From contig NZ_JBCJKP010000001.1 of assembly GCF_039503195.1 (NCBI RefSeq), positions 8,990,001 to 9,054,000 on the forward strand: DNA of 64,000 nucleotides, written 5' to 3'. Source of the DNA: Streptomyces mirabilis (GTDB lineage Bacteria > Actinomycetota > Actinomycetes > Streptomycetales > Streptomycetaceae). Numbering within the stretch: the stretch's first letter is position 1; every line of letters starts with the position of its first letter. This document shows positions 43,524 through 52,870 of this stretch, piece by piece. The notes beneath the pieces are model-generated. The model was not told the DNA's origin and ran no database searches. It saw only the letters and a program-made list of their open reading frames with translations. A program made the translations under genes and the position numbers.

Positions 43524-44885
43524 TCAGCCGATATGGGTCGCGACCACGCGCAGTGCCTCGGTCAGCGCGGTGAGGAACAGCCGTACCTCCTCCTCGCCGA
43601 CGATCGCGGGCGGTGTCAGCCGCAGCACCCGGGTGGCGTTGAGGGAGTGGTTCACGAGGACGCCGCGCCCGACCAGCTCGAGGATCAGTTCACCCACGGC
43701 CTGCTCCTCGGTGAACTCCAGGCCGATCAGCAGCCCCCGCCCGCGGACCTCGCGCACGAGGCCGCCGGTGTAGGGGGCGCAGGCGGCCCGGACGCCCGCG
43801 AGCAGCCGCTCGCCCAGGGCCTTGGCACGCGGGACGACGCCCTCCCGGTCCAGGGCCTCGACCGCGGCGAGCGCGGCGGCGCAGGCGATCGGGGAGGCCG
43901 CGAAGGTGGAGGTGTGCAGATAGGGGTCGCGGGAGAACGGCCCGTAGGCCGCCGCGGTCGCGACCATCGCCGCGACGGGCACGACACCGCCGCTCAGTCC
44001 CTTTCCGACGAGCAGTACGTCGGCCTGTGGGGGCAGGCCGCTCGCGGCGTCGGCGTCCATGCCCCACCACGCGCCCAGTCGGCCCAGGCCCGTCTGGATC
44101 TCGTCGACGATCAGGAAGGCCCCGTACGTCCGGCACAGTCGGCTCACCTCCGCCAGATGGCCCGGCGGTGGAATGCGTACACCTCCCTCGCCCTGCACCG
44201 GCTCGACGATCACGCAGGCCCGGCGGCCGAGTTCGGCGAGCGTCGCTTCCAGCGCGGCCGTGTCCCCGTACGGGATCGCCGTGCTGTCCGGCAGCAGCGG
44301 CTGGAAGGGCTGTTGGTACTTGGGGTTGGCGGTGGCGGTCAGCGCGCCCAGGGTCTTGCCGTGGTAGCCGCCGATGGTGGAGACGAGGGCGGTGTGGCCG
44401 TGCGCCCGGGCCAGTTTCATACCGGCCTCGGTGGCCTCGGCGCCGGAGTTCACGAAGTGGACGTGGTCGAGGCCCGGTGGGGTCCGTGCGGCCAGTGCCT
44501 CGGCGGCGAGGGCCGCGACGGGCTCCAGGAAGACCCGCCCGGCCAGCGGATGGGTGTCGACCTGGCGGTGCACGGCCGCGGTCACGTGGGGATGCCGGTG
44601 ACCGAGGATGAAGACCCCGTAACCGCCGAAGTCGAGGTAGCGGCGGCCGTCCTCGGTGAACACCCACGCGCCGTCGGACGCCGTCTCCAGCATGCCGCCG
44701 AGCACCGTGCCGAGGACGGAGCGGCCGGAGGAGAGGTGCTCGCGGTAGAGCCGGGCGATGTGCGCACGGTCCGTGGCGGGGTCGGCGACCGATGTCACGC
44801 ATCCGGTGGCGGGCGCCGAGGATCCCTCGGCCGGTTTCACGGTTCCGGTGTCCGGCGCCTCGACGGGGGCGGGGGCCGCGGTCAT
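43524..44885 (-). CDS. Class III aminotransferase (PLP-dependent)
   Basis: A 453-residue class III aminotransferase: YLDFGGYGVFILGHRHPHVT (~95), VHFVNSGAEATEAGMKLARA, GGYHGKTLGA, VIVEPVQGEGG, LIVDEIQTGLGRLG and the PLP lysine in LLVGKGLSGGVVP (~300). Family members aminate terminal aldehydes. Behind a thioester reductase it would turn a fatty aldehyde into the primary amine that feeds N-hydroxylation. The ATG overlaps the reductase stop (ATGA). Confidence 0.92.
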   Translation of the reverse strand: MTAAPAPVEAPDTGTVKPAEGSSAPATGCVTSVADPATDRAHIARLYREHLSSGRSVLGTVLGGMLETASDGAWVFTEDGRRYLDFGGYGVFILGHRHPHVTAAVHRQVDTHPLAGRVFLEPVAALAAEALAARTPPGLDHVHFVNSGAEATEAGMKLARAHGHTALVSTIGGYHGKTLGALTATANPKYQQPFQPLLPDSTAIPYGDTAALEATLAELGRRACVIVEPVQGEGGVRIPPPGHLAEVSRLCRTYGAFLIVDEIQTGLGRLGAWWGMDADAASGLPPQADVLLVGKGLSGGVVPVAAMVATAAAYGPFSRDPYLHTSTFAASPIACAAALAAVEALDREGVVPRAKALGERLLAGVRAACAPYTGGLVREVRGRGLLIGLEFTEEQAVGELILELVGRGVLVNHSLNATRVLRLTPPAIVGEEEVRLFLTALTEALRVVATHIG

Positions 44886-46036
44886 GAGGCCAGTTCCCGG
44901 GTGTGGGTGGCCTGCGAGGGCTGGGACCTCGCCGCCGTGTCCTGCGCGGGCCCCGTACGCAGGCGGGTGCGCATACCGCCGCGCCCGGTGGACCAGGCGG
45001 CCAGGTTGCGGACGAGCGCCCGCCGGAGGTCGTCCTTCGAGAGGGCCGTGCCGCAGTGCGACGACCCGAGGGACGATTCGAAGGGGAGGGCCCGTTGGAA
45101 GACCAGCAGCAGTTCCGCGTACGTCTGGAAGCGGCGGCGCAGCGACTCCGGGAACGTGGGGCCCTCGATCAGCGGCAGCAGCAGCCGGTGCACCGACTCC
45201 AGCGGGATGAGCCGGGGCGGATGCGGCCTCGGTCCCCACTGGTCGGCGAACTCCAGGCAGGTGTCCACCACTTCACGCTGGAGCAGCGCCTCGGTGCCGG
45301 CCGTCAGCCAGTACTCGCCGCTTGTGACACCGGCCCGCACCAGGTCACCCACCGCGCGCGCGACGATGTCCTGGGGAACCATGTCGATCCGTGCGTCCGG
45401 CGCTCCCGGCAGCACCGGCACCTGCCCCTTCACGATGGCGCCCAGTGCCCGCGTCAGCCCCTGCATCCCGGCGATCCGGCCGGTGACGGAGTCACCCATC
45501 ACCACCGACGGGCGCATGATCACGCCCGGCACCGGGGCGTCGCGCACGACCAGTTCGGCCGCCGTCTTGGAGGCGAGGTACGCGGCGGCACCCGGGAAGC
45601 GCTCCTGCTCCTCCGGCGCCAGCGGGTTGGCGACGAAGGCGGTGCTCATGTGGAAGAACGGAGCCTCGGCACGAGCGGCGAGGTCGAGCATCGCGATCGT
45701 GCCGTCGAGGTTGGCCCGCTGGATCCGGTCCGGCTCCGCCTTCCAGTTGGTGGCGGCGGCGGAGTGCACCACCAGGTCCACTTCGGCGACGAGTTGGGTG
45801 AAGTCCGCCTGGGTCAAGCCGAGTCCGGGTTCCAGCAGATCGGCGCGGACCTCACGGACCCGGTGGTCGTTCACCGGCGTGCGATGGCGCAGGCAGACGA
45901 TTCCGAAATCGGGCGACAGTTCCTCGATCAGGGCTCTGCCGAGTACCCCGGCGCCGCCGGTGAGCAGAATCGTGGGGCGTTTCGCGGGCGGTTGCGGGCT
46001 GGTCGGAGCGCTGGGCCGGGGCCGGGACAGAGGCAT
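44882..46036 (-). CDS. Thioester-reductase-like NAD(P)-binding protein
   Basis: A 384-residue extended SDR of the thioester reductase / 'male sterility' type: TILLTGGAGVLGRALIEEL (TGxxGxxG), VHSAAATNWKAEPDRIQRAN, STAFVAN, AYLASKTAAELVV (YxxxK active site) and PGVIMRPSVVMGDS. It should reduce an acyl-CoA or acyl-ACP to the aldehyde. There is no fused adenylation or carrier domain, so a free-standing acyl donor is expected. Coupled to the aminotransferase gene. Confidence 0.85.
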   Translation of the reverse strand: MPLSRPRPSAPTSPQPPAKRPTILLTGGAGVLGRALIEELSPDFGIVCLRHRTPVNDHRVREVRADLLEPGLGLTQADFTQLVAEVDLVVHSAAATNWKAEPDRIQRANLDGTIAMLDLAARAEAPFFHMSTAFVANPLAPEEQERFPGAAAYLASKTAAELVVRDAPVPGVIMRPSVVMGDSVTGRIAGMQGLTRALGAIVKGQVPVLPGAPDARIDMVPQDIVARAVGDLVRAGVTSGEYWLTAGTEALLQREVVDTCLEFADQWGPRPHPPRLIPLESVHRLLLPLIEGPTFPESLRRRFQTYAELLLVFQRALPFESSLGSSHCGTALSKDDLRRALVRNLAAWSTGRGGMRTRLRTGPAQDTAARSQPSQATHTRELAS

Positions 46037-46169
46037 GGCGGTGATCCCCTCGGTCGAGTGAGCGTAGGTCCTGCCGGACGGGCGGGCGGGTGTCCGGGCG
46101 GGTGGGTGTTCGGGTGCTGGGGTATTGCGCGCGCCGGGCGCCTATGAGCTCGGTTCTTGTTGTTCGACG

Positions 46170-46230
46170 GCGACTGCGGGGTGTTCGCGACTGGTCGCGC
46201 CGTTCCTCGCGCCCCCGTCGGGGCGCTCGG
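46170..46230. repeat. GC-rich hairpin with intergenic repeat character
   Basis: GCGCCCCCGTCGGGGCGC (46208-46225) can form a 7-bp stem, preceded by GGTGTTCGCGACTGGTCGCGCCGTTCCTCGC. The segment resembles the dispersed GTTCC-CGCGCCCC intergenic elements I know from many Streptomyces genomes. It separates the flavoprotein gene from the reductase operon and could end transcription. Confidence 0.5.
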
Positions 46231-46241
46231 GCCGGCCGGGG

Positions 46242-47375
46242 TCACGCGATGGTCAGTGGCTCGTCGGCGAGGTACGCGGACAGCGGGCCGGTCATCCGTG
46301 AGCGCGACGGCGGGTGCAGGGAGAGGCCGTTGGCGCAGGCGGCGAGGTATCCGACCTCGTCCGAGGTCATGAAGTTGAGGCCGCCGAGCAGTTCGACGGA
46401 CCGGGGCACGAGCCGGGCGAGGGCGTCCTGCACGGTGTACCGCGCGTAGAGCGAGTCGGCGAGCGCGGACTCGTCGGGCGCGCCCTCGTCCACGCGGCGG
46501 GCGAGGCCCTCGACCGCCGCCGTCGCGCCCTCGATCTCCACCAGTAGCCGGACCCGTTCGGCGTCGGGCACCCGGTCGTTGAGCAGCACCCGCTCGACGA
46601 GGGCGCTCGCGGCGCCCAGGTAGCTGCCGGTCATCAGCAGCTCGAACCAGACCAGACCGGCGGTCTGCACCTCGTCGAGGCGGGCCCCGGCCGGCGAGGC
46701 CGTGCGCACCAGGAGTTCCTTCGGGACCAGTACGTTGTCCAACGTCACCTGGTCGCTCTCGGCGCCCGCCAGGAAGGTGCTCGACCAGAAGCCGCTGACG
46801 CTCAGCCCCGCGCTCTCGGCGGGCACCAGCGCCACGGCCAGTTCCTCCCCTTCGCCCTCCTCGCACGGCACCATCACGCTGGCGGTGAGCAGATCCATGG
46901 AACGGGCGAGGCTGCACGGCCGTTTCACGCCGGTGATCCGCACCCCTTCGGGCGTCACCGTGGCGGACATGGAGGGCGACAGGATGCCGGTGCCGCTGCG
47001 CCCCTCGGCGAAGCCGGACGCCATCAGCCGGTTCTCGGACGCGACGCCCTGCACGAGCATCCACTCCAGCCCCTCGCCGGAGTCGCTCAGTCCGACCAGC
47101 GTGGCCATCGAGAAGTGGTGCATCGTCGTCGCCACCGCGAGCGAGGGCGAACGACTGCCCAGCGCGCGCTGCACCCGCAGGGTCTCCAACGCGGTGGCAC
47201 CCCGGCCCTGGAAGGCGGTCGGGGCCAGCAGACCCGGCCCGCCCGCCTCCCGGAACAACCCGATGCCGGGGCTCTTCGGTCCCTCCAGTGTCATCAGCGG
47301 TACGGCCCTCAGACTCTCGTCGAGACCGGGCAGCAGTTTGGCGAGGGCCGCGCGCTCACGCTCCAGGAATCTCAT
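46242..47375 (-). CDS. Acyl-CoA-dehydrogenase-fold flavin monooxygenase, VlmH-like
   Basis: A 377-residue protein of the acyl-CoA dehydrogenase fold: an N-terminal helical lobe (GLFREAGGPGLLAPTAFQGRGATA), middle beta lobe (ASGFAEGRSGTGILSPSMSA, VKRPCSLARSMDLL, FLAGAESDQVTLDNVLVP), and C-terminal four-helix lobe (GSYLGAASALVERVL, AVEGLARRVDE). The catalytic Glu of true dehydrogenases is not evident, as in oxygenase members such as VlmH that N-hydroxylate alkylamines with flavin from a partner reductase. A reductase gene is in the adjacent operon. Confidence 0.8.
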   Translation of the reverse strand: MRFLERERAALAKLLPGLDESLRAVPLMTLEGPKSPGIGLFREAGGPGLLAPTAFQGRGATALETLRVQRALGSRSPSLAVATTMHHFSMATLVGLSDSGEGLEWMLVQGVASENRLMASGFAEGRSGTGILSPSMSATVTPEGVRITGVKRPCSLARSMDLLTASVMVPCEEGEGEELAVALVPAESAGLSVSGFWSSTFLAGAESDQVTLDNVLVPKELLVRTASPAGARLDEVQTAGLVWFELLMTGSYLGAASALVERVLLNDRVPDAERVRLLVEIEGATAAVEGLARRVDEGAPDESALADSLYARYTVQDALARLVPRSVELLGGLNFMTSDEVGYLAACANGLSLHPPSRSRMTGPLSAYLADEPLTIA

Positions 47376-47483
47376 GTCGTCCCCTGCTCCTTGATCCTCG
47401 GGTGTCGCCGGCAGCGTCGTTTCTGTTTACGCGCGAACCGGCGGAACCCCTCGGGGCAAAAGGGATGTTGGAACGATCGACGG

Positions 47484-48290
47484 TCAGCGGTTCGGCTGCC
47501 GGACCGAGTCCCGTACGACGACAAGGCGGGTGGGTCTGGCCTGGGTCAGTTCCACCCAGCGGGCGAGCTCCTGCTCGTGCGAACCGCTGCGCGTCGCCCG
47601 CGCCACGACGGTCGCCGCCGCGTCGTCGGGGTGGCCGTCGCGGGTCAGGAGACTGAGCGGCCAGGCGGGTTCGGAGGGCTCCTGACCGTCGAACGGATGC
47701 CAGTCCCACGGCGCGTCGAACCGCCAGGCGCGCCCCGCGGCGTCCGCGACCTCGTCACCCGCCACGAGGCAGGCGTACGGGCGGAACAGCAGGTCGAGGG
47801 CGATCGGGATCCCGTCGTCGGGGTCGATCCCGTAGCCCTGCCACTCCAGGTCGGGATCGTGCGACTGCCCCGTGCGCAGCACCATCACCTGCGTCCCCGG
47901 ACGAGGGAGACGTCCTGTCTCCAGCGGTGGATCCATCCGTTCGACGCTCATCACATGCACCACCGTGGGAGGGATGCCGACCTTGCACACCGCGCCGACC
48001 TCGAGGTGCCGGGGCGGCGGCTCGGTGCGGAACAGCTCCAGGTCCCAGTCGTACGAGGCAGGATCGCCGGCCAGGGCCACCTGGCCGTTCCACTCGATCC
48101 AGTCGCACTCCGGGTCCACCTCCCACCACGGCCACTCGACGACCACTTCCCGTCGGGTGAGACGGGTGACCCGTGCGTCGGTGTACGGGCACGAGACCAA
48201 CAGGACATCCCCCACACGGTGATCCGCTCCCACAGCCCGCCTCCCGCTTCCCCGGTCGCCACCGCCCGCACGGTACAAGCTCAAGGTCAT
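47484..48290 (-). CDS. Conserved hypothetical protein
   Basis: A 268-residue soluble protein without recognisable family. It is beta-rich at the N-terminus (GDVLLVSCPYTDARVTRLTR, EVVVEWPWWEVDPECDWIEW) and has many Trp, Pro and Asp residues. The reading frame has normal high-GC codon bias and no competing gene, so I take it as real. It marks the right edge of the biosynthetic block and abuts the DUF6192 remnant. Confidence 0.65.
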   Translation of the reverse strand: MTLSLYRAGGGDRGSGRRAVGADHRVGDVLLVSCPYTDARVTRLTRREVVVEWPWWEVDPECDWIEWNGQVALAGDPASYDWDLELFRTEPPPRHLEVGAVCKVGIPPTVVHVMSVERMDPPLETGRLPRPGTQVMVLRTGQSHDPDLEWQGYGIDPDDGIPIALDLLFRPYACLVAGDEVADAAGRAWRFDAPWDWHPFDGQEPSEPAWPLSLLTRDGHPDDAAATVVARATRSGSHEQELARWVELTQARPTRLVVVRDSVRQPNR

Positions 48291-48297
48291 CGGCGGT

Positions 48298-48600
48298 CTA
48301 CCGGGATGGGCGGAGCCGGCGGTGACGTGTCACTGCCGGGCACAACTGGCGAAGGGCGGTCCCCTCACCGGCGATCTGCCGGCGCACGGTCTCGCGCTCG
48401 TCCTCGGTGAACTCCTGCCCACGCAGCTGCGGGACCAGGCGGCCGAGCGTGGCCACAAAGCTGTGGCAGGAACCGACCAGGTCGAGGTACTCGATGGTGT
48501 GCTGGATCGCGCGGACGGCTGGGGTGCGTTCCCGGATCCGGTCCCGGGTCTCGGCGGAGTTGTCGAACTGGGCGCGGTTGACGAGCATCCGGGTGGTGTC
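48298..48600 (-). pseudogene. DUF6192 gene, 3' fragment (left of the mobile element)
   Basis: This is the C-terminal portion of a DUF6192 protein: TTRMLVNRAQFDNSAETRDR, AVRAIQHTIEYLDLVGSCH, SFVATLGRLVPQLRGQEFTE. The N-terminal portion lies 5.2 kb away at 53797-54245 in the same orientation. Joining ...KTMRDD from there to TTRMLVNRAQ here restores the family's normal order. The last ~20 residues (ALRQLCPAVTRHRRLRPSR) do not look like the family's usual end, so the 3' side may be eroded too. Confidence 0.8.
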
Positions 48601-48608
48601 TCTGTTGA

Positions 48609-48617
48609 CCGGACTAC
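48609..48617. repeat. Left terminal inverted repeat of the Tn554-like element
   Basis: CCGGACTAC, eight bases inside the left junction; complementary to 53784-53792. Confidence 0.65.
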
Positions 48618-48699
48618 CAGACGACACACCGAGGCATTGGAGGGGTCGGGCAGGGGCTGACCGGTAGATCTCAGGCAGCAAATATAGGAGGAGAGCTGC

Positions 48700-49944
48700 G
48701 TGAGGTCGTTGGATGACGTGGAACGGGATCTCGGTTCGATCCGGCTGCCGCGGTGGGGCAAGGTCGTGCCGTCGGACGGCGTGGTGCCCTGGCTCGTGGT
48801 CGATCCGGAGGGTGTGCCGATCGAGCCCGTGCAGCGGTACCTGCGAGACTTTGTCGCCCGGAACCGGCCCGGCTCCGTCCGCAGTTACGCGTACGCGTTG
48901 TTGCGGTGGTGGCGGTGGCTGCGCGTTGTTCAGGTCGAGTGGGACAGGGCCACGTCGGCGGAAGTGCGGGATCTGGTGCTCTGGCTGAAGCAGACGACCA
49001 AGCCACGCAACTCGCCCCGGACGAAGTCAGCGTCCACCGCGGGGACGGTCAACCCGATCACCCGCAAGCGGAACCCCGGAGATCAGTACCAGCCCCGGAC
49101 GATCCGGCACAGCAACGCGGTCGTCCGCAGCTTCTACGAGTTCTGGATCGAGACCGGGCACGGCCCGCTGGTCAACCCGGTGCCGCTCGATCGCAGGGGC
49201 AACCGCCCGCACGCTCACCACAATCCGCTGGACCCCTTCGGGCCCGAAGGCCGGATCCGCTACAACCCCAAGATTCCCAAGGCCAGACCGCGCGAGATCC
49301 CCGACGAGCGGTGGAACGACCTCTTCGGCGCCCTGCGCTCCAACCGGGACCGCGCGATCCTCTCCCTGGACATCAGCAACGCGACCCGGGCCAGCGAGGT
49401 ACTCGGCATCCGGGGCGTCGACCTAGACTGGGGCGACCAACTGGTACAAGTCAGCCGCAAGGGCAGCGACGATGCGCAATGGCTGCCGGCCAGCCCGGAC
49501 TCCTTCGTCTGGCTCCGCCTCTACCTGGCGGAACTTGCCCCGCTGGAGCCGAGCGACCCGATCTGGTGGACGCTTCGACGCCGTGACCGCGGAGCTGGAC
49601 TGCGGCTTCAGCCGATGAACTATGAGGCCCTGCGGGCCGTGTTCCGCCGGATCAACGCTGTCCTGGGCACCAACTACACGATGCACGATCTCAGACATAC
49701 CGCCGCCCTGCGCATGAGCCGGGACAAGAACCTGACGCTGCTCGACGTGCAGACCATCCTCGGTCACGCACACCTGAGCACCACCGCGGACGTCTACCTC
49801 CTGGAAGACGAAGCAGCGGTGATCCGCCGCGTCGCCGAGCACCTGGCCGAGCGTGAACTCCGAGCTCAGCAGGCCCCGCCACCGGTTGCCGTCGGTTACG
49901 AGGCCGACGACCTGGCTGTGCTGTTCGGAGGTCTTCCGAGATGA
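48700..49944 (+). CDS. Tyrosine recombinase, TnpA-like
   Basis: A 414-residue site-specific tyrosine recombinase. The N-terminal SAM-like arm-binding domain spans ~30-150 (RYLRDFVARNRPGSVRSYAYAL). The catalytic domain has Arg I in SLDISNATRASEVLGIRG (~230), the HxLR box MHDLRHTAALRM (~328), GHAHLSTT and the Tyr in ADVYLLE (~365). The start codon GTG at 48700 follows AGGAGGAGAGCTGC. The stop overlaps the next gene's start (ATGA). Confidence 0.92.
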   Translation: MRSLDDVERDLGSIRLPRWGKVVPSDGVVPWLVVDPEGVPIEPVQRYLRDFVARNRPGSVRSYAYALLRWWRWLRVVQVEWDRATSAEVRDLVLWLKQTTKPRNSPRTKSASTAGTVNPITRKRNPGDQYQPRTIRHSNAVVRSFYEFWIETGHGPLVNPVPLDRRGNRPHAHHNPLDPFGPEGRIRYNPKIPKARPREIPDERWNDLFGALRSNRDRAILSLDISNATRASEVLGIRGVDLDWGDQLVQVSRKGSDDAQWLPASPDSFVWLRLYLAELAPLEPSDPIWWTLRRRDRGAGLRLQPMNYEALRAVFRRINAVLGTNYTMHDLRHTAALRMSRDKNLTLLDVQTILGHAHLSTTADVYLLEDEAAVIRRVAEHLAERELRAQQAPPPVAVGYEADDLAVLFGGLPR

Positions 49945-52388
49945 CCGTGACCAGCATCAGACAAGCGGATTCCACTCCCTCGCCACGAGATTCCCTCGAT
50001 CACCAGCGGATGCTCACTGCCGACCGCGGTCCGTTCGATGGTCTCCCGGTCGAGGGTGTTCTGGAGCTGTTGCCGTCGCTGACGACCTTCCCGCCGGCAA
50101 CGAGCAGGCGCAGCAGGAGCAAGCGCGCGGATCGATCGCGCGGGACCGCCCGAATCCTCCACTGGCTGCTGTCCTTCCCCGGGGACGGCTGGCAGGAACG
50201 GTGGCTCGTCTCCGGTGTTGACAGCGGCCTTGACTGGGGCTGGATCGACCTCGTCACGGCCGAATACGGGTCCGCCGAGGCGCCCCGGCGGGCAATGACG
50301 ACGGAGGGCCTGGGCTGTGTGCTCCTTGCCAGGGTGGTGCGGCCGAGCTACGAATTCCTGCAGGGCTACCGGACCTCGGGGCTCTACCGCCACGCCAAGC
50401 AGGAGTTCGGTGCCGAGCAGTTCGACATGATCCGGCAGGCCGGCCTGGCCCGGGGAATGATCCCCAGCCAGCTGAGCACGGCCGAGAACAGCCTGGTGAA
50501 GGTCGCCTTCCGGACCGGCCGCGATCTCGGCCGGCTCACTGCCGAGGACCTGATCGCCTACCACGAGTGGAGCAGGGAAACCTTCGCCAGGGCGCCCACA
50601 GGGCTTCACGCCGCCTGGGACCTGATGTGCGACGCCGGTCTGCTGTCCGCCGTGTTGCCGTTGCGCCGGACAGTGGCGCGGGGACAGCTTTCCACGGCGG
50701 CCATGGTGGACCGGTACAGCATCCAGTGCCGACCGGTGCGCGATGTCCTGGTCCGCTATCTGGAGGAACGCCGCCCGAGCCTCGACTACACCTCGCTTCA
50801 GCACCTGGCGAGCCGGCTGGTGGGCGCTTTCTGGGCCGACATCGAGAAGCACCACCCGGGCATCGACACCCTGGACCTGCCCACGGAGGTCGCCGAGGCG
50901 TGGAAGGAACGGATCAGATTCATCACCCGGGACGGCAAGGACCCCATTCCCCGCCAGACCCGGACTGCTGTGCTGACCGGAGTCCGGGCCTTCTACCTGG
51001 ATATCCAGCAATGGGCACTGGAGGAGTCGAGCTGGGCGGCCTGGGCGGTCCCCAGTCCTGTCCGCAAGGCCGACACCGGCGGGTTCACCAAGGTCAAGAA
51101 GAAGGTCCGGGCCAGGATGCACCAGCGGGTGCGCGAACGGCTGCCCCGGCTCCCCGAGTTGGTGGACACCACCGAGGCACATCACAGCACGCAGAACAAA
51201 CTGCTGGCCGCAGCTCAGGCCACCTCGGTCGGAGAGATCTTCGATCACGGAGGCCGGCGATATCGCCGCATCAGCCGCCGGGAGGACCGAACCAAAAAGC
51301 GCTTTCAGTACCGGTCTGAGATGGTGTTGATCGAAGACATGGCCACGGCGGAGCAGTTCGACGTCACCCGCGACGAGGACGAGGCGTTCTGGGCCTGGGC
51401 CATCATCGAAACGCTCTGGCACACAGGCGTGCGGCTGGAGGAGCTGCTGGAGATCACGCACCTCGCGCTGGTGTCCTATCAGCTCCCCGATACCGGTGAG
51501 ATCGTGCCCCTGCTGCAGATCATCCCGTCGAAGGGAAACGAGGAGCGGCTCCTGCTGGTCGGCCCCGAGCTTGCCAGCGTCCTCGCCACCGTGATCACCC
51601 GACTCCGCGGGGACAACGCCGGCACGATCCCTCTCGTCGCGCGCTACGACTACCACGAGCTGGTCACCGGGCCGCCGCTCCCGCACCTCTTCCAGCGCCG
51701 GATCGGCTGGAAACGCGACGTTATCAGCACGAACACGCTCTACCAGTTGCTCAACGACACCCTGGCCCGAGCCGCCCTCACCAGCCAGTCGGGCGAGCCC
51801 CTGCACTTCACGCCGCACGACTTCCGCAGGATCTTCGCCACCGAGGCTGTCGCCGGCGGACTGCCCGTCCATATCGCCGCCCGTTTGCTCGGCCATACCA
51901 GTACGAGTACCACGGAGGCGTACCTGGCCGTTTTCCAGGAGGACCTCATCCGCTCCTACCGGGCCTTCCTCGACCAGCGGCGGGCAACACGGCCCGCCGA
52001 GGAATACCGCGAACCCACGACCGACGAATGGCGCGAGTTCCAGGAACACTTCCACACCCGCAAGCTGGAGCTCGGTGACTGCGCACGGCCCTACGGAACC
52101 CCATGCCAGCATGAGCACTCATGCCTGCGCTGCCCGATGCTGCGGGTTTCTCCCAGGCAGCGGCCCCGGCTCATCGAGATCATCCGCAACCTCGCCGAAC
52201 GCATCGCGGAGGCGCGGACAAACGGCTGGCTCGGCGAAGTCCAAGGACTCCAAGTAAGCCTCACCAAGGCCAAGGAGAAACTCGTCGCTCTCGACCGCAG
52301 TTTGGAGCGGACACACAACAACGGTCGGGGCGGTCCAACCGAGCTCGGCATGCCCGTCATTACCAGGCCACGGCCGGGTCCTGCCTGA
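49941..52388 (+). CDS. Large tyrosine recombinase, TnpB-like, with C-terminal Cys cluster
   Basis: An 815-residue recombinase, coupled to the first by an ATGA overlap. The catalytic core is at ~480-680: Arg I in TLWHTGVRLEELLEITHLAL, HDFRRIFATEA, ARLLGHTSTSTTEAYL with the Tyr. The long N-terminus is mostly helical. Behind the core is a Cys cluster CARPYGTPCQHEHSCLRCPM (~715-735), which looks like a zinc knuckle, and a coiled coil (GLQVSLTKAKEKLVALDRSL). TnpB of Tn554 has ~630 residues, so this is a large version. It is expected to cooperate with the TnpA-like protein in strand exchange. Confidence 0.9.
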   Translation: MTVTSIRQADSTPSPRDSLDHQRMLTADRGPFDGLPVEGVLELLPSLTTFPPATSRRSRSKRADRSRGTARILHWLLSFPGDGWQERWLVSGVDSGLDWGWIDLVTAEYGSAEAPRRAMTTEGLGCVLLARVVRPSYEFLQGYRTSGLYRHAKQEFGAEQFDMIRQAGLARGMIPSQLSTAENSLVKVAFRTGRDLGRLTAEDLIAYHEWSRETFARAPTGLHAAWDLMCDAGLLSAVLPLRRTVARGQLSTAAMVDRYSIQCRPVRDVLVRYLEERRPSLDYTSLQHLASRLVGAFWADIEKHHPGIDTLDLPTEVAEAWKERIRFITRDGKDPIPRQTRTAVLTGVRAFYLDIQQWALEESSWAAWAVPSPVRKADTGGFTKVKKKVRARMHQRVRERLPRLPELVDTTEAHHSTQNKLLAAAQATSVGEIFDHGGRRYRRISRREDRTKKRFQYRSEMVLIEDMATAEQFDVTRDEDEAFWAWAIIETLWHTGVRLEELLEITHLALVSYQLPDTGEIVPLLQIIPSKGNEERLLLVGPELASVLATVITRLRGDNAGTIPLVARYDYHELVTGPPLPHLFQRRIGWKRDVISTNTLYQLLNDTLARAALTSQSGEPLHFTPHDFRRIFATEAVAGGLPVHIAARLLGHTSTSTTEAYLAVFQEDLIRSYRAFLDQRRATRPAEEYREPTTDEWREFQEHFHTRKLELGDCARPYGTPCQHEHSCLRCPMLRVSPRQRPRLIEIIRNLAERIAEARTNGWLGEVQGLQVSLTKAKEKLVALDRSLERTHNNGRGGPTELGMPVITRPRPGPA

Positions 52389-52416
52389 GGAGGTGGGCGA
52401 AACCTACCGTGCGTGC

Positions 52417-52836
52417 TTAGCCGTCCTCGAAGCCGCAGTACGTGTCCGATTCGTTGGTGGCGTCGGCGAACTCGGAGAAGTCCATGTTGCCGATGGTCAG
52501 GTTGTTGGAGACATCGGCGTACCAACGGGGTGGAACCCGGAATGTCCGGCCGGGTTCGTCATACAGGTCGACGGCCAGGAGTGGATGCTCCTCGCCGGTC
52601 ATGGTGGTCGCGTCAGCGAGGAACACGTAGCACAGCTTGTCGTCGTCATCAGCGGCGGCATCCGCGTCGACCAGCGCTTGAACACTGACATCGGTGAAGG
52701 AGGAGTCACTGACGAAGGTCGCATTGCGGTAGCCCGAGCCATCAATCGCTGCTTGCACCGTTTCCCATGCCGCCTCGCTGCTGAAGTCGGTGCGAAGGAC
52801 CAGCGAGGTCAGATCATCAGGTTGAGGCAAGTGCAT
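52417..52836 (-). CDS. DUF6924-type small acidic protein (cargo gene)
   Basis: A 139-residue acidic protein starting LPQPDDLTSLVLRTDFSSEA, with VSDSSFTDVSVQALVDADAA, CYVFLADATTMTGEEHPLLA and TIGNMDFSEFADATNESD, the DUF6924 pattern. The role is unknown; the size, acidity and pairing with mobile DNA resemble anti-toxin or immunity proteins, which is inference. ATG 52836 has GGAAGGATG upstream. Confidence 0.7.
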   Translation of the reverse strand: MHLPQPDDLTSLVLRTDFSSEAAWETVQAAIDGSGYRNATFVSDSSFTDVSVQALVDADAAADDDDKLCYVFLADATTMTGEEHPLLAVDLYDEPGRTFRVPPRWYADVSNNLTIGNMDFSEFADATNESDTYCGFEDG

Positions 52837-52870
52837 GCACGTCATCCTTCCACCCGAGACCAGGCGCTTC

